From Leucosporidium creatinivorum (taxonomy: Eukaryota; Basidiomycota; Microbotryomycetes; Leucosporidiales; Leucosporidiaceae): 64,000 nucleotides of DNA. The DNA lies in contig BCKL01000023.1 in NCBI GenBank assembly GCA_001600635.1, forward strand, positions 1 to 64,000, in the 5' to 3' direction. Positions 11,566-22,962 of this stretch are shown piece after piece (the first letter of the stretch is position 1; each line of letters opens with the position of its first letter). Position numbers and translations under genes: made by a program. Below the pieces are notes generated by a model, which saw only the letters and a program-made list of their open reading frames with translations, searched no databases and was not told where the DNA came from.

Positions 11566-14262
11566 ATGGTCGAAGCTTGTACTATCAAAGTGCTCGTGCA
11601 TGGCTTGCGAGTCTGCCTTCCCCCCGACACCGTTCTCGACGTCAAGACCTTCCCAGAACTCGCGGAGCACAAGGGCGTCGAAACGAGCCACGAGTTTGTG
11701 ATGCCAGCTGGGGCGACGGTTGGAGACCTTCTGGAGGAAGTCAAGAGCTCCGGTGAGCAGCGGATGACCAGATCCGAAGCAGCAGTCGCTGATCAAGCGC
11801 GCCGCCCCACTTCATCGCAGGGTGCTGGACGGAGGTGGATACCGACATGCCCGTGCAGGCGCTCGTCGAGCCTGTCAGCGTCACCGTAGGAGATGCTGCG
11901 AGCTCCAACTACGATGAGAGCGCCGCGGGAAGACTCACCATCAGCAAGTGCGTGCTCGACGCCTTGACCTCGGCGCAGCAGGCTCAGCTGACGATTGTCC
12001 TGCACCGCAACAGGGACGAGACCTTGCTCGAGTACTACAACAAGTGGCTCGTCAACAAGGGACTCAAAGGACGTCCTAAGGACGGCAAATCCGCTGCTAC
12101 CACCTGCAAGAAGGGAATCAAGGTCGGCGACGTCGCGGTCGACTTCCACCGCACGCTGAGGGTCCCCGACGACGGGGAGGTGCATCTTCTCCCTCCTGTA
12201 GGCTGCTTGAGTGTGTCTCGCAACTTGAGACTGTCGCTAAAGGGTCTCCAACCCCGCAGAGCCTCGGCACCTTCCCTCTCACGCCCGTCTCGGCGTGCTC
12301 CAACGTTCCCGAGGCCATCTCTTCCCGCGGCGGCTTCATCCTGCCCATCTTCCAACGCGAAGCAATGTGGATGAGCTTTGCCAAAAGCCTCCGCCACGAC
12401 GCCATCAAGATTCACGTCGGAGGTGAGAAAATCAGAAGCTCGACCTTGCGCCGAGAGTGCGATATGCTGACCTGACCGATGGATCCTTGCCCTCTCAATC
12501 GACACACAGGCGTTAACGCCCTCTCTGGTCTCCCTCGCATCACCACGACTGGGCAAAGGGACCCCGAGAAGCAAGACTACGTCGTCGCCGGCGAGCAGCT
12601 TTGGCTCGACGGCATCTGCACCGAGCCTGGAGTCGTTCGTCAGGTGAGCTCGATAGTTGTTTTTTGGCGATGTGCGCAGCTCATTCCTCTCTCGACAGTT
12701 CGTCGCCATGCCCCTCGGCAAAGGCTACACGGTCGAGGAACAGCTCACCGGCAAGGCCGAGGTCGGAGAATCCAGCTCGACGTCTTCGAGCGCCTCAAAA
12801 ACGACGTTGTCTTCAAGCTCAAGACCTCCGAGGGAGAAGAGCTTCCCATCGCCGCCGCCGACCTCCTCAAGACTCCCGACGAGCTTCACCTCTCCGGCGA
12901 GCTCGAAATGTCGCTCAAGTGAGCTCTACCACCTTTGAATCTGACGCCTCGGTCGCCTCGTCGGCGATGAGCATAAAGCTGATTCTGTTCAACCCTTGCA
13001 GGCACACTCAGCCTTCCCTCAACCCCGACATCCTGCTGGCGCCCCTTCGCTCGGCCAGCTCCGAGCGCGTTGACATCAGTCTCACTTCGAAGCCGGCATA
13101 CCAAGGTCACCTCGCGTACACGCCATGGCAAGGTCGGTTCTTCGTCAAGACGCTTACGGGCAAGACCATCACTCTCGAGGCTTCGTCTAGCGATAAGATC
13201 GCGCACGTCAAGGAACTCCTCCAGGACAGTGAAGGCATCCCTCTCGACCAGCAGCGCCTTGTCTTCGCTGGTGTTCAGCTGGAAGACAACCACACGCTTG
13301 CAGGTATGTCCCAGTCGCGATGTGGAAGCCTGTCGACCTTTGGAGCTGACCAGCGCTCTTCGCAGAGTGCCTCATCCTGGGAGAGAGCACGCTTCATCTC
13401 ATTCTGAGGCTCAGGTAGGTCGTCTCTCTATACTGCACACCTCTCTTCGGTTGCCACCTTTAGTGTTCATCAACTAACGTTCGCCGACTACAGAGGAGGC
13501 GGCTACCAGGACATCGTCAAGGACACCAAGTCGATCCGAAACTACTGCAGCGAGCCTACTTACCGCGTCTTCATCCACACCGTCAACTCGGCGGTGAGTT
13601 CTGCTCTCGTGCCCTTCTTCGCCCCGTCTCGCGCCCCGTCTCGGCGCTGATCTCTTCCGGCCCTCTCGCAGCTGTGGGAGCTCATGACCGGCACCGTCTG
13701 CCCCATCTCCCCCATCTCTCCCAAGACGTATCAGCGCAACGACCTTCCCTGGTTCGACCTGTACTCGGAAGCGCCTTCGACTTCGCAAGCCGGCCACTTC
13801 GAGAACGTCCAATCGCTCACCGAGGTCGACGCCATCATCGCCGAGTCGCTCACCGCCGAGAAGCCTGGTCGTGCCCCTCTCCACCAACTGCTCGACCCTG
13901 CCAACCCTCCTCCCTGCACTTCCCACCCCGATAAGAAGGCCTCCTCCGTCTACCGCCCCTGCGGCCACCTCGCCTGCGACGACTGCCTCTTCAAGCAGCT
14001 CGACAAAATCGCCATCAGCAACGGCGAGAAGATTGGAAGCGCCTGCGGAGTCTGTGGCGAGAGGATCGAGCTCTACGTCGGCTTTAGGACTCGCATCGAC
14101 GAGAAGAAGCTTGCCGAGCTCGAGGCGATGGAGGGCGAGAAGGAGATCAAGGGCGTCTCGGTCAAGCAGAAGGAGGATCCCAACGTTTGGTCGATCCACC
14201 TCGTCGAGGATCGCGTCACCGGTTTGCACGGCGGAGCTGCTGGAGGAGTCGGCGCCGAGTGA
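11566..14262 (+). pseudogene. Ubiquitin-RING protein, copy A (frame broken mid-gene)
   Basis: Ten exons can be traced: 11566-11752, 11821-11947, 12014-12197, 12260-12422, 12510-12643, 12699-12918, 13002-13303, 13366-13414, 13494-13593 and 13672-14262. The order of modules is an N-terminal region (IKVLVHGL), a conserved ~200-aa domain ([15 protein letters not shown]...[20 protein letters not shown]), a full ubiquitin domain ([19 protein letters not shown]...[10 protein letters not shown]...[10 protein letters not shown]) and a RING-like finger (PPCTSH...[12 protein letters not shown]...ACGVCGERI). Exon 6 is one base short relative to copy B near 12771 (GGTCGGAGAATCC against GGTCGGAAGGATCC). 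The literal frame then stops at 12936-12938, before the ubiquitin and RING. Otherwise splice sites and coding frame are preserved, so this is a recent loss or a sequence error. Confidence 0.75.
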
Positions 14263-15114
14263 GCGGAGGGAAGGGAGGAGTGCTTGCCGCTGGGTCGGGC
14301 CTGAAGGTGTGCGAGCGTCGACGCTCGAGAAATGAGACTGTGTAGTGTTCTGCTTGTGATCTGTACCCCTTCGTTTTGCCTTTTCAAAGCGCGAGCGAAG
14401 TCCTTCGCCAGCCTAGTAACAGCGCCGAGGAGGTGCAAGACGTCGAAAGGTGGCTTCGGCTCGGCTTTGGCGGCAGCAATCATATTGAGCTACACCTCTG
14501 CTCACCGTTTCCTCTTTCTCGCTCGAGCACAGCCGCCTCCTCGTCAGAGGCCAAAAGGAGGATCGGCGATTGAGTCTGCAAACCTCGGCGGAGCCTTCTC
14601 AGAGCCTTGCATGTACCGGAGCGGCTCGGTCGAGCAGCGGATGTCACTTGATGATACTATAAGCCTTTCCGTGCTCTTAGAAGCGTGGACGCTGCCTGCT
14701 CGCTGAACGCCACCGAGGACCCAATCCCGAGCCTGCGAAACGAGTTAAAAACGTGTAGGACGGCGTTGTAGCAGAGCAGAAAGCTCGGGAAAGCAAGAAG
14801 AAGTGTTCTTTCACTTTTTGAAAAGTTGTACCGAAGTGAATGCTGACGAGCCGAAGCGCGGATCATCGACAAAAGCTCGTTCAACTGTTGGCCGCTCCTC
14901 TCTCTCTCACCACATCCCTCCCCTCCGGTCAACCCCTTCCCTCTCGTCTCTCTTCTCCCCGAGCCGCCTTGCTTCTGTTCGAGCCTCTCGACTTACGCAC
15001 TAGGCGATACACGAATCAACCCCCTTGATCTCCTACACCTCCCCCTCGCTTTTAAACTCTCTCCCAAGCCTCCCCTTCAAAAGTTCGTTTCGCGCGTCTT
15101 CAACCCAATCTCGC
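14263..15114. other. Intergenic region upstream of eEF3
   Basis: About 850 bp. The left edge shares about 30 bp with arm B's 3' flank. The right 250 bp is C/T-rich (CTCTCTCTCACCAC and similar), typical of the promoter and 5' UTR of a highly expressed fungal gene. No gene seen. Confidence 0.5.
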
Positions 15115-18100
15115 ATGCCTTCTGTCGACATGTGAGTGACTCTGCAATTCTTTAGCTCTCTAGTACAAAAGCTTACTTATCTACCACTATACAGGTCTAC
15201 CGCCCCCGCTTCCGCTATCCTGCAGGAGCTCTTCGCCGCTACGGCCAAGTCTGCTCGCGCCGCCGCTGGCTCGTCGCTCGCCAGCTTCGTTCAAAAGGAG
15301 GGACTCCGCTCCCTCGCCGTACACGGCATCCTCGATGAGCTCGTCAAGGCCTCCAAGTCCAAGGATCCCCTCGCCCGCGAGGGTGCCATGGTCGCCTACG
15401 AGGAGCTCTTCCGCAAAGTCGGCCTCGCTGGCGGAGCCGACCCTTACTTCGTTCCCCTCCTCCCTTCCATCCTCGACCTCTTCCAGGAGTCTGGCAAGAC
15501 CAGCTCCATCAAGGATGCCGCCGAAAAGGCCGCCAAGCAGCTCGTCCGCATCACGCCCCCGGAGCTCGCTCCCAAGGTTATCGAGGAGCTCTTCACCGTT
15601 ATCGAGGGCGGAGCCAAGTGGCGCTCCAAGGTCGGCGCTCTCGAGCTTGTCCAGACTTTCGCTACTACCGCCCAGGACCAGGTCGCTGAGCGTCTCGGCG
15701 AGTACGTGCCCCGTCTTTCGGGAGCCATGAGGGATACCAAGGCCGAGGTGAGCACGTTTTCTGAGTCTCGCCGAGGCCAAAAAGGCTGACCCTGCCATCT
15801 CTCTCACTATCAGATCGGCACCACCGCCGAGAAGACCGGTATCGCTCTTTGCCATGTTCTCACCAACCCCGACATCCAGCCTTTCGTGCCCGATCTCGTC
15901 AGGTGTATGGCCGACCCCACCACCGTCCCCGCCGCCATCAAGCGTCTCTCGTCCACCGTCTGGGTTCGCGAGGTCGATGGCCCTACCCTTGCCGTCGTCG
16001 CTCCCCTCCTCACCCGTGCCCTCGGCGAGCGTGGAACCATCGTCCAGCGTCAGACTGTGAGCCTTCTCGCCCTTTCGGCTCTTTCCTGCGCCACAGTAGC
16101 TGACTTTCGATTCGCCTACAGGTCGTCCTCATCACCAACTTGTTCAAGCTCGTTCGCTCCGAGGATCTCGCCGCCCTTCACTCGACCGCCGTCCTTTCCG
16201 GTATCGAGCGTATCATCGATTCGGCCGCCTTCCCCGAGATTCGTGCTTTCGCCGTCTCTGCCAAGGAGGCCGTCGAGACCGCTTCCGCTGGAGCCGCCGT
16301 CCCCGCTGTCGACCACCTTTCCGAGGCCGCCAAGGACGAGAAGACCATCTACGCCGAGATCCAGGACCTCGCCGAGAAGCAGACTGGCGAGAAGACCGAC
16401 GACTTCTTCAACAAGTCGATCGCCTACGCCGCCTACGCCGTCTCGCACCTCGTCCGCAAGCGTGCCTTCGAGGATAAGGAGTGGAAGGGAGTCTACGTTT
16501 CGCCCTACCTCAACAAGTTCATCGCCGAGTCGGCCGCCGATGCCATCACCTCTGAGCTCATCAACAGGTGGCTCGCCGTCGACAAGGTATGTCGCTACTT
16601 TTTGACGCCGTATATCGATGCAGCGACTGACTCGTTTTCTCCTCCGTACAGGCTCGCAACCTCGTCAACGCCCCCGACGATGATGATGAGGAGGGAGAGA
16701 TCGTCTGCGACCTTCCTTTCTCGCTCGCCTACGGAGGACTCCTTCTCCTCAACCACACCACCCTCAAGCTCCGCCGTGGTCACCGCTACGGAATGTGCGG
16801 ATCCAACGGATGTGGAAAGTCGACCCTTCTCAAGGCCATCAACCGCAAGCAGATCGACAACTTCCCCCAGGACCTCAAGGCCGCCTACGTCGAGCACGAC
16901 ATCGAGGGCGACGAGAGCGGTATCACCGTCTGCCAGCTCATGATCGACGAGCCCAGGATCTTCTGCGACGAGAAGGAGATCCGCGACACCCTCCTCGAGC
17001 TCGGCTTCGACGCCGAGAGGCAGGATGTGGCCATCAACTCGCTTTCTGGAGGATGGAAGATGCGGTGAGTCTTCTAAATGGCTTTCGCGGTTCCGGCGCC
17101 GAGTACTGATTCTCTTCCCCTCTCCCAGCGTCGCCCTCTGCCGCGCCATGTTGATGAAGGTCGACCTCCTCCTCCTCGATGAGCCTACCAACCACTTGGA
17201 TGTCAAGTCCGTCGAGTGGCTCCAGGACTGTACGTCTCCCGACTCGGCTGCTTCGTCTCGCTTCGGCGCTGACCGTCTCCTCTCCTTCGCAGACCTCAAC
17301 GCTCAGAAGCACATCACCTGCATGATCGTCTCCCACGACTCTGGATTCCTCGACGCCGTCTGCACCAACATCGTCCACTACCAGAAGAAGCAGCTCCACT
17401 ACTACCAGGGCAATCTCGCCAAGTTCGTCGAGAAGTGGCCCGCCGGAAAGGCCTACTACACCCTCTCCGACTCGGTCGTGAAGTTCACCTTCCCCCCTCC
17501 CGGATCGCTCATGGGTGTCCGCTCCCAGACTCGCGCCATCCTCAAGATGACCGGCTGTACCTTCACCTACCCCGGCGCCAAGAAGCCCCAGCTCAAGAAC
17601 GTCTCCTGCGCCGTCTCGCTCTCGTCGCGTGTCGGAATCGTCGGACCCAACGGAGCCGGAAAGTCGACCCTCATCAAGCTCCTCACCGGAGAGACCCTCC
17701 CGGACTCTGGAAAGGTCGAGAAGCACCCCAACCTTCGTGTCGCCTACGTCGCCCAGCACGCCTTCCACCACATCGAGGAGCACCTCGAGAAGACCGCCAT
17801 GCAGTACATCCAGTGGCGTTATCAGGACGGAGTCGACAAGGAGCAGTCGGCCAAGGCTACTCGCGCCCTCACCCCCGAGGAGATCGAGCTTCTCAAGACC
17901 CCCATCGTCGGCAAGGACGGCACCACGCGTCTCCTCGAGCGCATCGTCGGTCGCCAAAAGCTCAAGAAGTCGTACACCTACGAGGGTGAGCATGTTCTCT
18001 CTCGCGGTTTCGCGCTCGGAGCGCTCGCTGACTTCGCTCGCTCGCTCTTCATCTCACAGTCAAGTTCCAGGGTCTTCCCCACAAGTCGAACGCTTTCCTC

Positions 18101-19155
18101 GACCGCACCAGGCTTCTCGACCTCGGATTCACCAAGCTCATTCAGGAGTTCGATGACTTTGAGGCTTCGCGTGAGGGAGCTGGATCCCGCGAGATGAGCG
18201 GCAAGCTCGTCCGCAAGCACCTCGAGGACGTCGGACTCGATGGAGATATCGCCGAGTACAACGAGCTCAAGGGGTGAGTCCAGCTTCTTGTCATTTGTAG
18301 CCGGACGAGATCGCTGACTTCGCATCCCTCGCAGACTCTCCGGAGGACAGAAGGTCAAGGTCGTCATCGCCGCCGCCATGTGGGCCAAGCCCCAGGTTCT
18401 CATTCTCGGTACGCTTCTTTGATCTCGCTTTCAGCGTCCCCGCCGAGCCTGACCCTTCCTCCGTTCGCAGATGAGCCCACCAACTTCTTGGATCGCGACG
18501 CCCTCGGAGGACTCGCCGTCGGAATCAAGGAGTGGACCGGAGCCTTCCTCTGTATCTCCCACAACCAGGAGTTCGTCGGCGCCCTCTGCCCCGAGATCTG
18601 GAACGTCGAGGGAGGAGAGCTCACCCACAAGGGCAAGGCCGCCATCGTCGACGAGGCTTTCGAGTCGAACCCCGCTTCGGCTCGCGCTACCCCTGCTGGC
18701 ACTCCCGGCCCCGGTACTCCCGCCGCGTCGACCCCCGCCGGTTCCACCCCCGCCGAGTCGACTCCCGCTGGTTCGGACGACGAGGCTCGCGCCGCCGCCA
18801 CCATCGCCGGTGTCGAGGACACGCTCAACTTCAAGGCTGCCAAGGGCAAGAAGAAGATGTCGCGCAAGCAGATGAAGGATCGTGAGGAGCGTCGTCGTCT
18901 TCGTACCGTCGCCTGGCTGTCGAACTCTCTCGAGGGCGCCGTGCGAGAGCCGGATACGGAATCAGACGAGGAGAGGGATGGAAAGAGTGAGTCATCTCGT
19001 TTCATTTCAGCCATCGTCACTCTCCTATTCTCCTAAAGCAGTTGCTGACCTGCTACTTTCCTCCTACAGCCCTCCGTATCCCCTCGAAGCTCAGCAAGGG
19101 TGGAGCTACTCCTCCCGTCATCGCCGGCATGGCTGGCGCCAAGCCCAAGGCTTAA
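15115..19155 (+). CDS. TEF3: Translation elongation factor 3 (eEF3), ABC-F ATPase
   Basis: Fungal ribosome-bound ATPase that helps release E-site tRNA at each elongation cycle. About 11 exons; the first is 17 nt (15115-15131), the second starts at 15195 and the last ends in PKPKA-stop territory at 19155; about 1,050 aa. Order: HEAT repeats (about 1-320), four-helix segment, ABC1 with Walker A GSNGCGKST, signature SGGWKMR and Walker B LLLLDEPTNHLD, then ABC2 with GPNGAGKST, an inserted chromodomain-like stretch (SYTYEVKFQG), LSGGQKVKVVIAAAMW and VLILDEPTNFLDRD. The C-terminus is basic (KKKMSRKQMKDREERRR), as in yeast Yef3, but preceded by a TPAGT/TPAES repeat linker. Sits head-to-tail with eRF3 between the inverted repeat arms. 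Codon use is strongly C-ending, consistent with high expression. Confidence 0.95.
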
Positions 19156-19772
19156 ACTGTTCCCCCTTCGCATCATAATCAGAGGGAGGAGACGAGGTTT
19201 CAGTAGTAGACGGCGGAGTCGAGACAGGAGGGAGGGAGGGAGGCCGGCGAGCCTTCGGTCGACGAGGACAGTCTGTGCGGTTTGGCATTTGTGTTATATC
19301 TCTAGAACTCTGCGCGTTTCGCTTAGGTCCGGGCTTGTTAATCTTCACTAGACGGATTTTCATCTACATCATCCCGGCGGAGCAGGTCGAGAGAGCAGCG
19401 AGAAGAGAGCCGAGCTGGATCGCCGAGGCGTTGGACGACGCCAAGTGGGCGGTCGACGCTCGAAGGCACTTCGCAGAGTCTTTACATGTCCCCTAGTAGT
19501 CCTTCCTAGGCCAGGAGCACGTCGAACCCGCTTGCGAACCGCTGGCAGACTCGGCTCGGCGAGTAGTGCTCGGCGAAAGAAGAGTAGCCCGTTGGCTCGC
19601 CTTCCGTTTTCTTTGAGACTCAAATGGGTCATCCTGATCTCTCTAGACGCCTCCGGGAGGAGCAAGGGCCTAATACGACTCTTATTGATGTCGAGCACCA
19701 GCTGCCCGCGCCGCTCGAAAATGCGCCCAAGTCCCGCGCGTCGCTCTTTCTTTCTCCACACCCTCGCTACAA
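19156..19772. other. eEF3 3' region and eRF3 promoter/5' UTR
   Basis: About 620 bp of non-coding sequence. The right end (to 19772) is proposed as the 5' UTR exon of eRF3 ending in the A of a split ATG. Confidence 0.5.
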
Positions 19773-22763
19773 GTACGTCTCGATTCCACGGTATCAAAAG
19801 GATTGCAGACTCCCGCTACGCCCTGCTGCTCGACTACAACAATCGACAGCAGGCGATGGGACCGCCTCAAACGACTTTGTTCTCGCTGGAGCGGACGGAG
19901 CCAGGATTGTGGCGCTCTGAGGGTGCAGCCAGACCGGGGCTATTTGATGGGATATACTCTGAGCTGCGCCAGGTCGATGGAGAAGCTACAGAATCCTGCA
20001 CAAGCCGAGCAACAGGAGCGATGAGCTGACCTCACTTGCTGTCGCTCTCCCTCACATCTCGCAGTGTCGTTCAACCCGAACGCTGGTTCCTTCAACCCTA
20101 ACGCGGGCGCATTCAACCCGGGCGGAGCTCCTCCTTTCCGCCCAGGACAGCAGTACCAGCAGCATCAGCAGAACCCTTACGCTCAGCAGCAAGGTCAGGA
20201 CAGCCAGTTCTACAACAACCCCTACGCCCAGCAGCAGCAGCAGCAACCTTATGGCCAGTATGGTGCGTGGTAGTGCAGACCCATAGCTTCGGGGTCAAGC
20301 TCACGCTTCACTCGCATCTGCAGGCCAGCAGCAGCAATATGGCAACTACGGCGGCGGATACGCTCCTCCCGCTGGCTACGGCGCCAACGACCCCTTCGCT
20401 CAGCAGAACAACGCCGGCGCTGGAGGATACAACCCTTACGCTCCCCCCGCCGCTGCTCGTGAGCAGACCTACGTCCCTCCCGTCCGCGCCCCTGCCCCCG
20501 CCTCGACCGTCCCCTTCTCCCGCTCCGAGGTCGACGCTTCCGCTCCTCCTCCCGCCAAGGCTCCCACCATGTCGCTCAAGATTGGCGGTGGAGCCACTTC
20601 GGGCCCTCCCGCCTCTGTTTCGCTGAAGATTGGCGGCTCCAAGCCCGCCTCGACTCCCGCCTCAAAGGCTCCCACCCCCGGCTCGAGCAAGGCTCCCACC
20701 CCCAACTCGTCGAAGCCTGGCACCCCCGTCGCCGGCGAGAAGGCTCCCGCCAAGGCTGCTGCTACCCCCGCTGCCGTCGCCGCGAAGGCCGCCAAGAAGG
20801 ACGAGGCCAAGAAGGAGGAGGCAGCAAAGGAGGAGATCAAGAAGGAGGAGCTCAAGACTGCCGATGCTCTGGTCGCAGAGATCCAGGCTCACGCCGACGA
20901 GGAGACTCTGGTGGATCTCTACGGAACCGACGGAGACTGCAAGTACTAGGTCGGAGCTTGCGGGCGAGACTTGGCTCGGCGCTAACCCAGTCGCTCGCCT
21001 CTCACAGCCAAGGACATCAAGCCTCACGTCAACATCGTCTTCATCGGTCACGTCGATGCTGGAAAGTCCACCATGGGAGGCAACATCCTCTTCCTCTGCG
21101 GCATGGTCGACAAGCGTACGCTCGAGAAGTACGAGAAGGAGGCCAAGGAGGCCGGTCGTGAGAGTTGGTACCTCAGTTGGGCTCTCGATTCGACCTCGCA
21201 GGAGCGTGAGAAGGTTTGTGTTCCTCTTTGACGACCTTCTCGACCTCGACTGACCCTCCTTCGCCCTCACAGGGAAAGACCGTCGAAGTCGGACGTGCCT
21301 ACTTCGAGACCGACAAGCGTCGCTACACCATCCTCGACGCTCCCGGCCACAAGAACTTTGTCCCTCAGATGATTTCGGGAGCCGCCCAGGCCGACGTCGC
21401 CGTCCTCGTTATCTCTGCCCGTAAGGGAGAGTTCGAGACTGGATTCGAGAAGGGAGGACAGACTCGCGAGCACGCCATGCTCGTCAAGACTGCGGGTATC
21501 AGCAAGCTCATCGTCGTCGTCAACAAGATGGACGACCCTACCGTCAACTGGGACAAGGCTCGGTACGTAGTCTCGGCTTCTCTTGCTTCGGCACTCGAGC
21601 TCACTCCGCTCCCCTTCGCAGCTACGACGAGATTGTCGGCAAGCTCAGCCCCTTCCTCAAGGGTACCGGCTACAACCTCAAGACCGACGTGCAGTGGATC
21701 CCTATCTCGGGATTCACTGGCGCCAACCTCAAGGTCGACGTTGACCGAGCAGTCGCTCCTTGGGTCGAGTGAATCGCCTCTCCACCGCGCCGTAGACCTA
21801 ATCGCTGACGTCTACTCAAATAGGGGCCCATCGCTTCTCAACTACCTCGACAACATGGCTCTGCAGGATCGCAAGAATAATGCTCCTCTGATGATGCCCA
21901 TCTCGGAGAAGTACTCGGACATGGGAACCGTGATTGTCGGCAAGGTCGAGAGTGGAACGCTTCGCAAGGGACAGAACCTCGTTCTCATGCCCAACAAGGT
22001 GAGCTCGCCGGTCTCTTTTACCGTCTCGCAGCCGCTAAATCGTCCACTCTCCGAACAGACTGCCGTCTCGGTCGCCGCCATCCACAACGAAATGGAGGAC
22101 GAGATCCCGCTCGCCATGTGCGGAGACAACATTCGCGTTCGCCTTCGTGGAGTCGAGGACGAGGACATCAGCATCGGCTTCGTACTCACCTCACCTCAGG
22201 CGCCCGTCCACACCGTGACCCAGTTCGAGGCTCAGCTCGTCATCCTCGACCACAAGAACATCATCACGGCTGGTTACGGCGCCGTCATGCACGTTCACAC
22301 TCTTTCGGAGGAGGTTGCGTTGCTGGTGAGTCTTTCGCGCTTCCTGAGCGAAGCCGTTCGCTGACTCGCTTCGCTGTCCACAGGCGCTGCTGCACTACTA
22401 CGACAAGAAGACTGGCAAGAAGTCTCGTCGGCCACCGCAATTTGCCAAGAAGGGTGCGTTCCGTCTCACGGTCTCCCACTTTCAACTCAGCTGACCCGAC
22501 CGCTTCCTCCCTTCGCAGGCCAAAAGGTCATCGCTCTCCTCGAGACATCGGCCGTCGTTTGCGTGGAAAAGTTCAACGACCACCCTCAGCTTGGTCGCTT
22601 CACTCTACGAGACGAGGGAAAGACCGTCGCCATCGGAAAGATTACCAAGGTTCGTCGGGCGTGTCGTCCGCCGAGCCGAGCTCAAGCTGACCCTCCCTTT
22701 TCACAGCTCATCGAGCGAACGGAGGAGCTGCCAGAGGTCGCCAAGCTCAGTATAGATGCGTAA
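19772..22763 (+). CDS. SUP35: Eukaryotic release factor 3 (eRF3), GTPase
   Basis: GTPase that works with eRF1 in translation termination. The N-terminus (from 20065) is Gln/Asn/Tyr/Gly-rich with FNPNAG and NPYAQQQ repeats, like the prion domain of Sup35, then a Lys/Glu-rich M region. The GTPase has FIGHVDAGKST (G1), DAPGHKNF (G3) and NKMDDPTVNW (G4), followed by the eRF3-specific GRFTLRDEGKTVAIGK near the C-terminus. About ten coding exons. No ATG opens the first large exon; a clean solution is A at 19772 spliced to TG at 20065 across a 292-nt intron (GTACGT donor). A second oddity is a GC-AG intron at 20939-21007 (donor GCAAGT): without it the frame stops, with it GDS-KDIKPHVN joins perfectly. 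Ends TAA at 22761-22763. Confidence 0.92.
20939..21007 (+). other. GC-AG intron in eRF3
   Basis: Donor GCAAGT, branch-like GGCGCTAAC and acceptor CACAG. Splicing here joins GGAGAC-T to CC-AAGGACATC in the right phase. No GT donor nearby restores the frame, and reading through hits TAG within four codons. Confidence 0.85.
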
Positions 22764-22962
22764 GGTGCAGCTCATGGATCCCGTGTAACGAGTTTGGACT
22801 TTGGAAAGGACTCGTCGTCGTCTAGAGAGAGGGCTTGCATTTCTCGGCGCTCACAAAGAGCTTCGCTCGCCCCGTAAGGGGACACATCGCGAGGTACACA
22901 TCAGAGGAACGCACTACACAGTCCTATCGCCGTTAGCATCCGCCATTAAGCATCCTCCAGCT

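Larger units (their letters stand above)
11268..14295 (+). repeat. Inverted duplication, arm A
   Basis: Arm A matches arm B (about 22963-26045) in reverse orientation over the whole ubiquitin-RING gene plus both flanks. By eye, the upstream flank (11310-11530) and the last coding 200 bp plus the start of the 3' UTR are roughly 90-95% identical to arm B, while the middle of the gene is much more diverged. The arms enclose eEF3 and eRF3. Confidence 0.85.

Noticed and set aside
13080-13500. Polyubiquitin or ubiquitin-ribosomal fusion gene
   Set aside because: There is a single ubiquitin domain inside a much longer protein, with different modules on both sides and no ribosomal tail.
15187-19020. 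Long antisense open frames opposite eEF3
   Set aside because: They mirror the strong C-ending codon bias of the sense gene, lack start context, splice structure and any recognisable motif.
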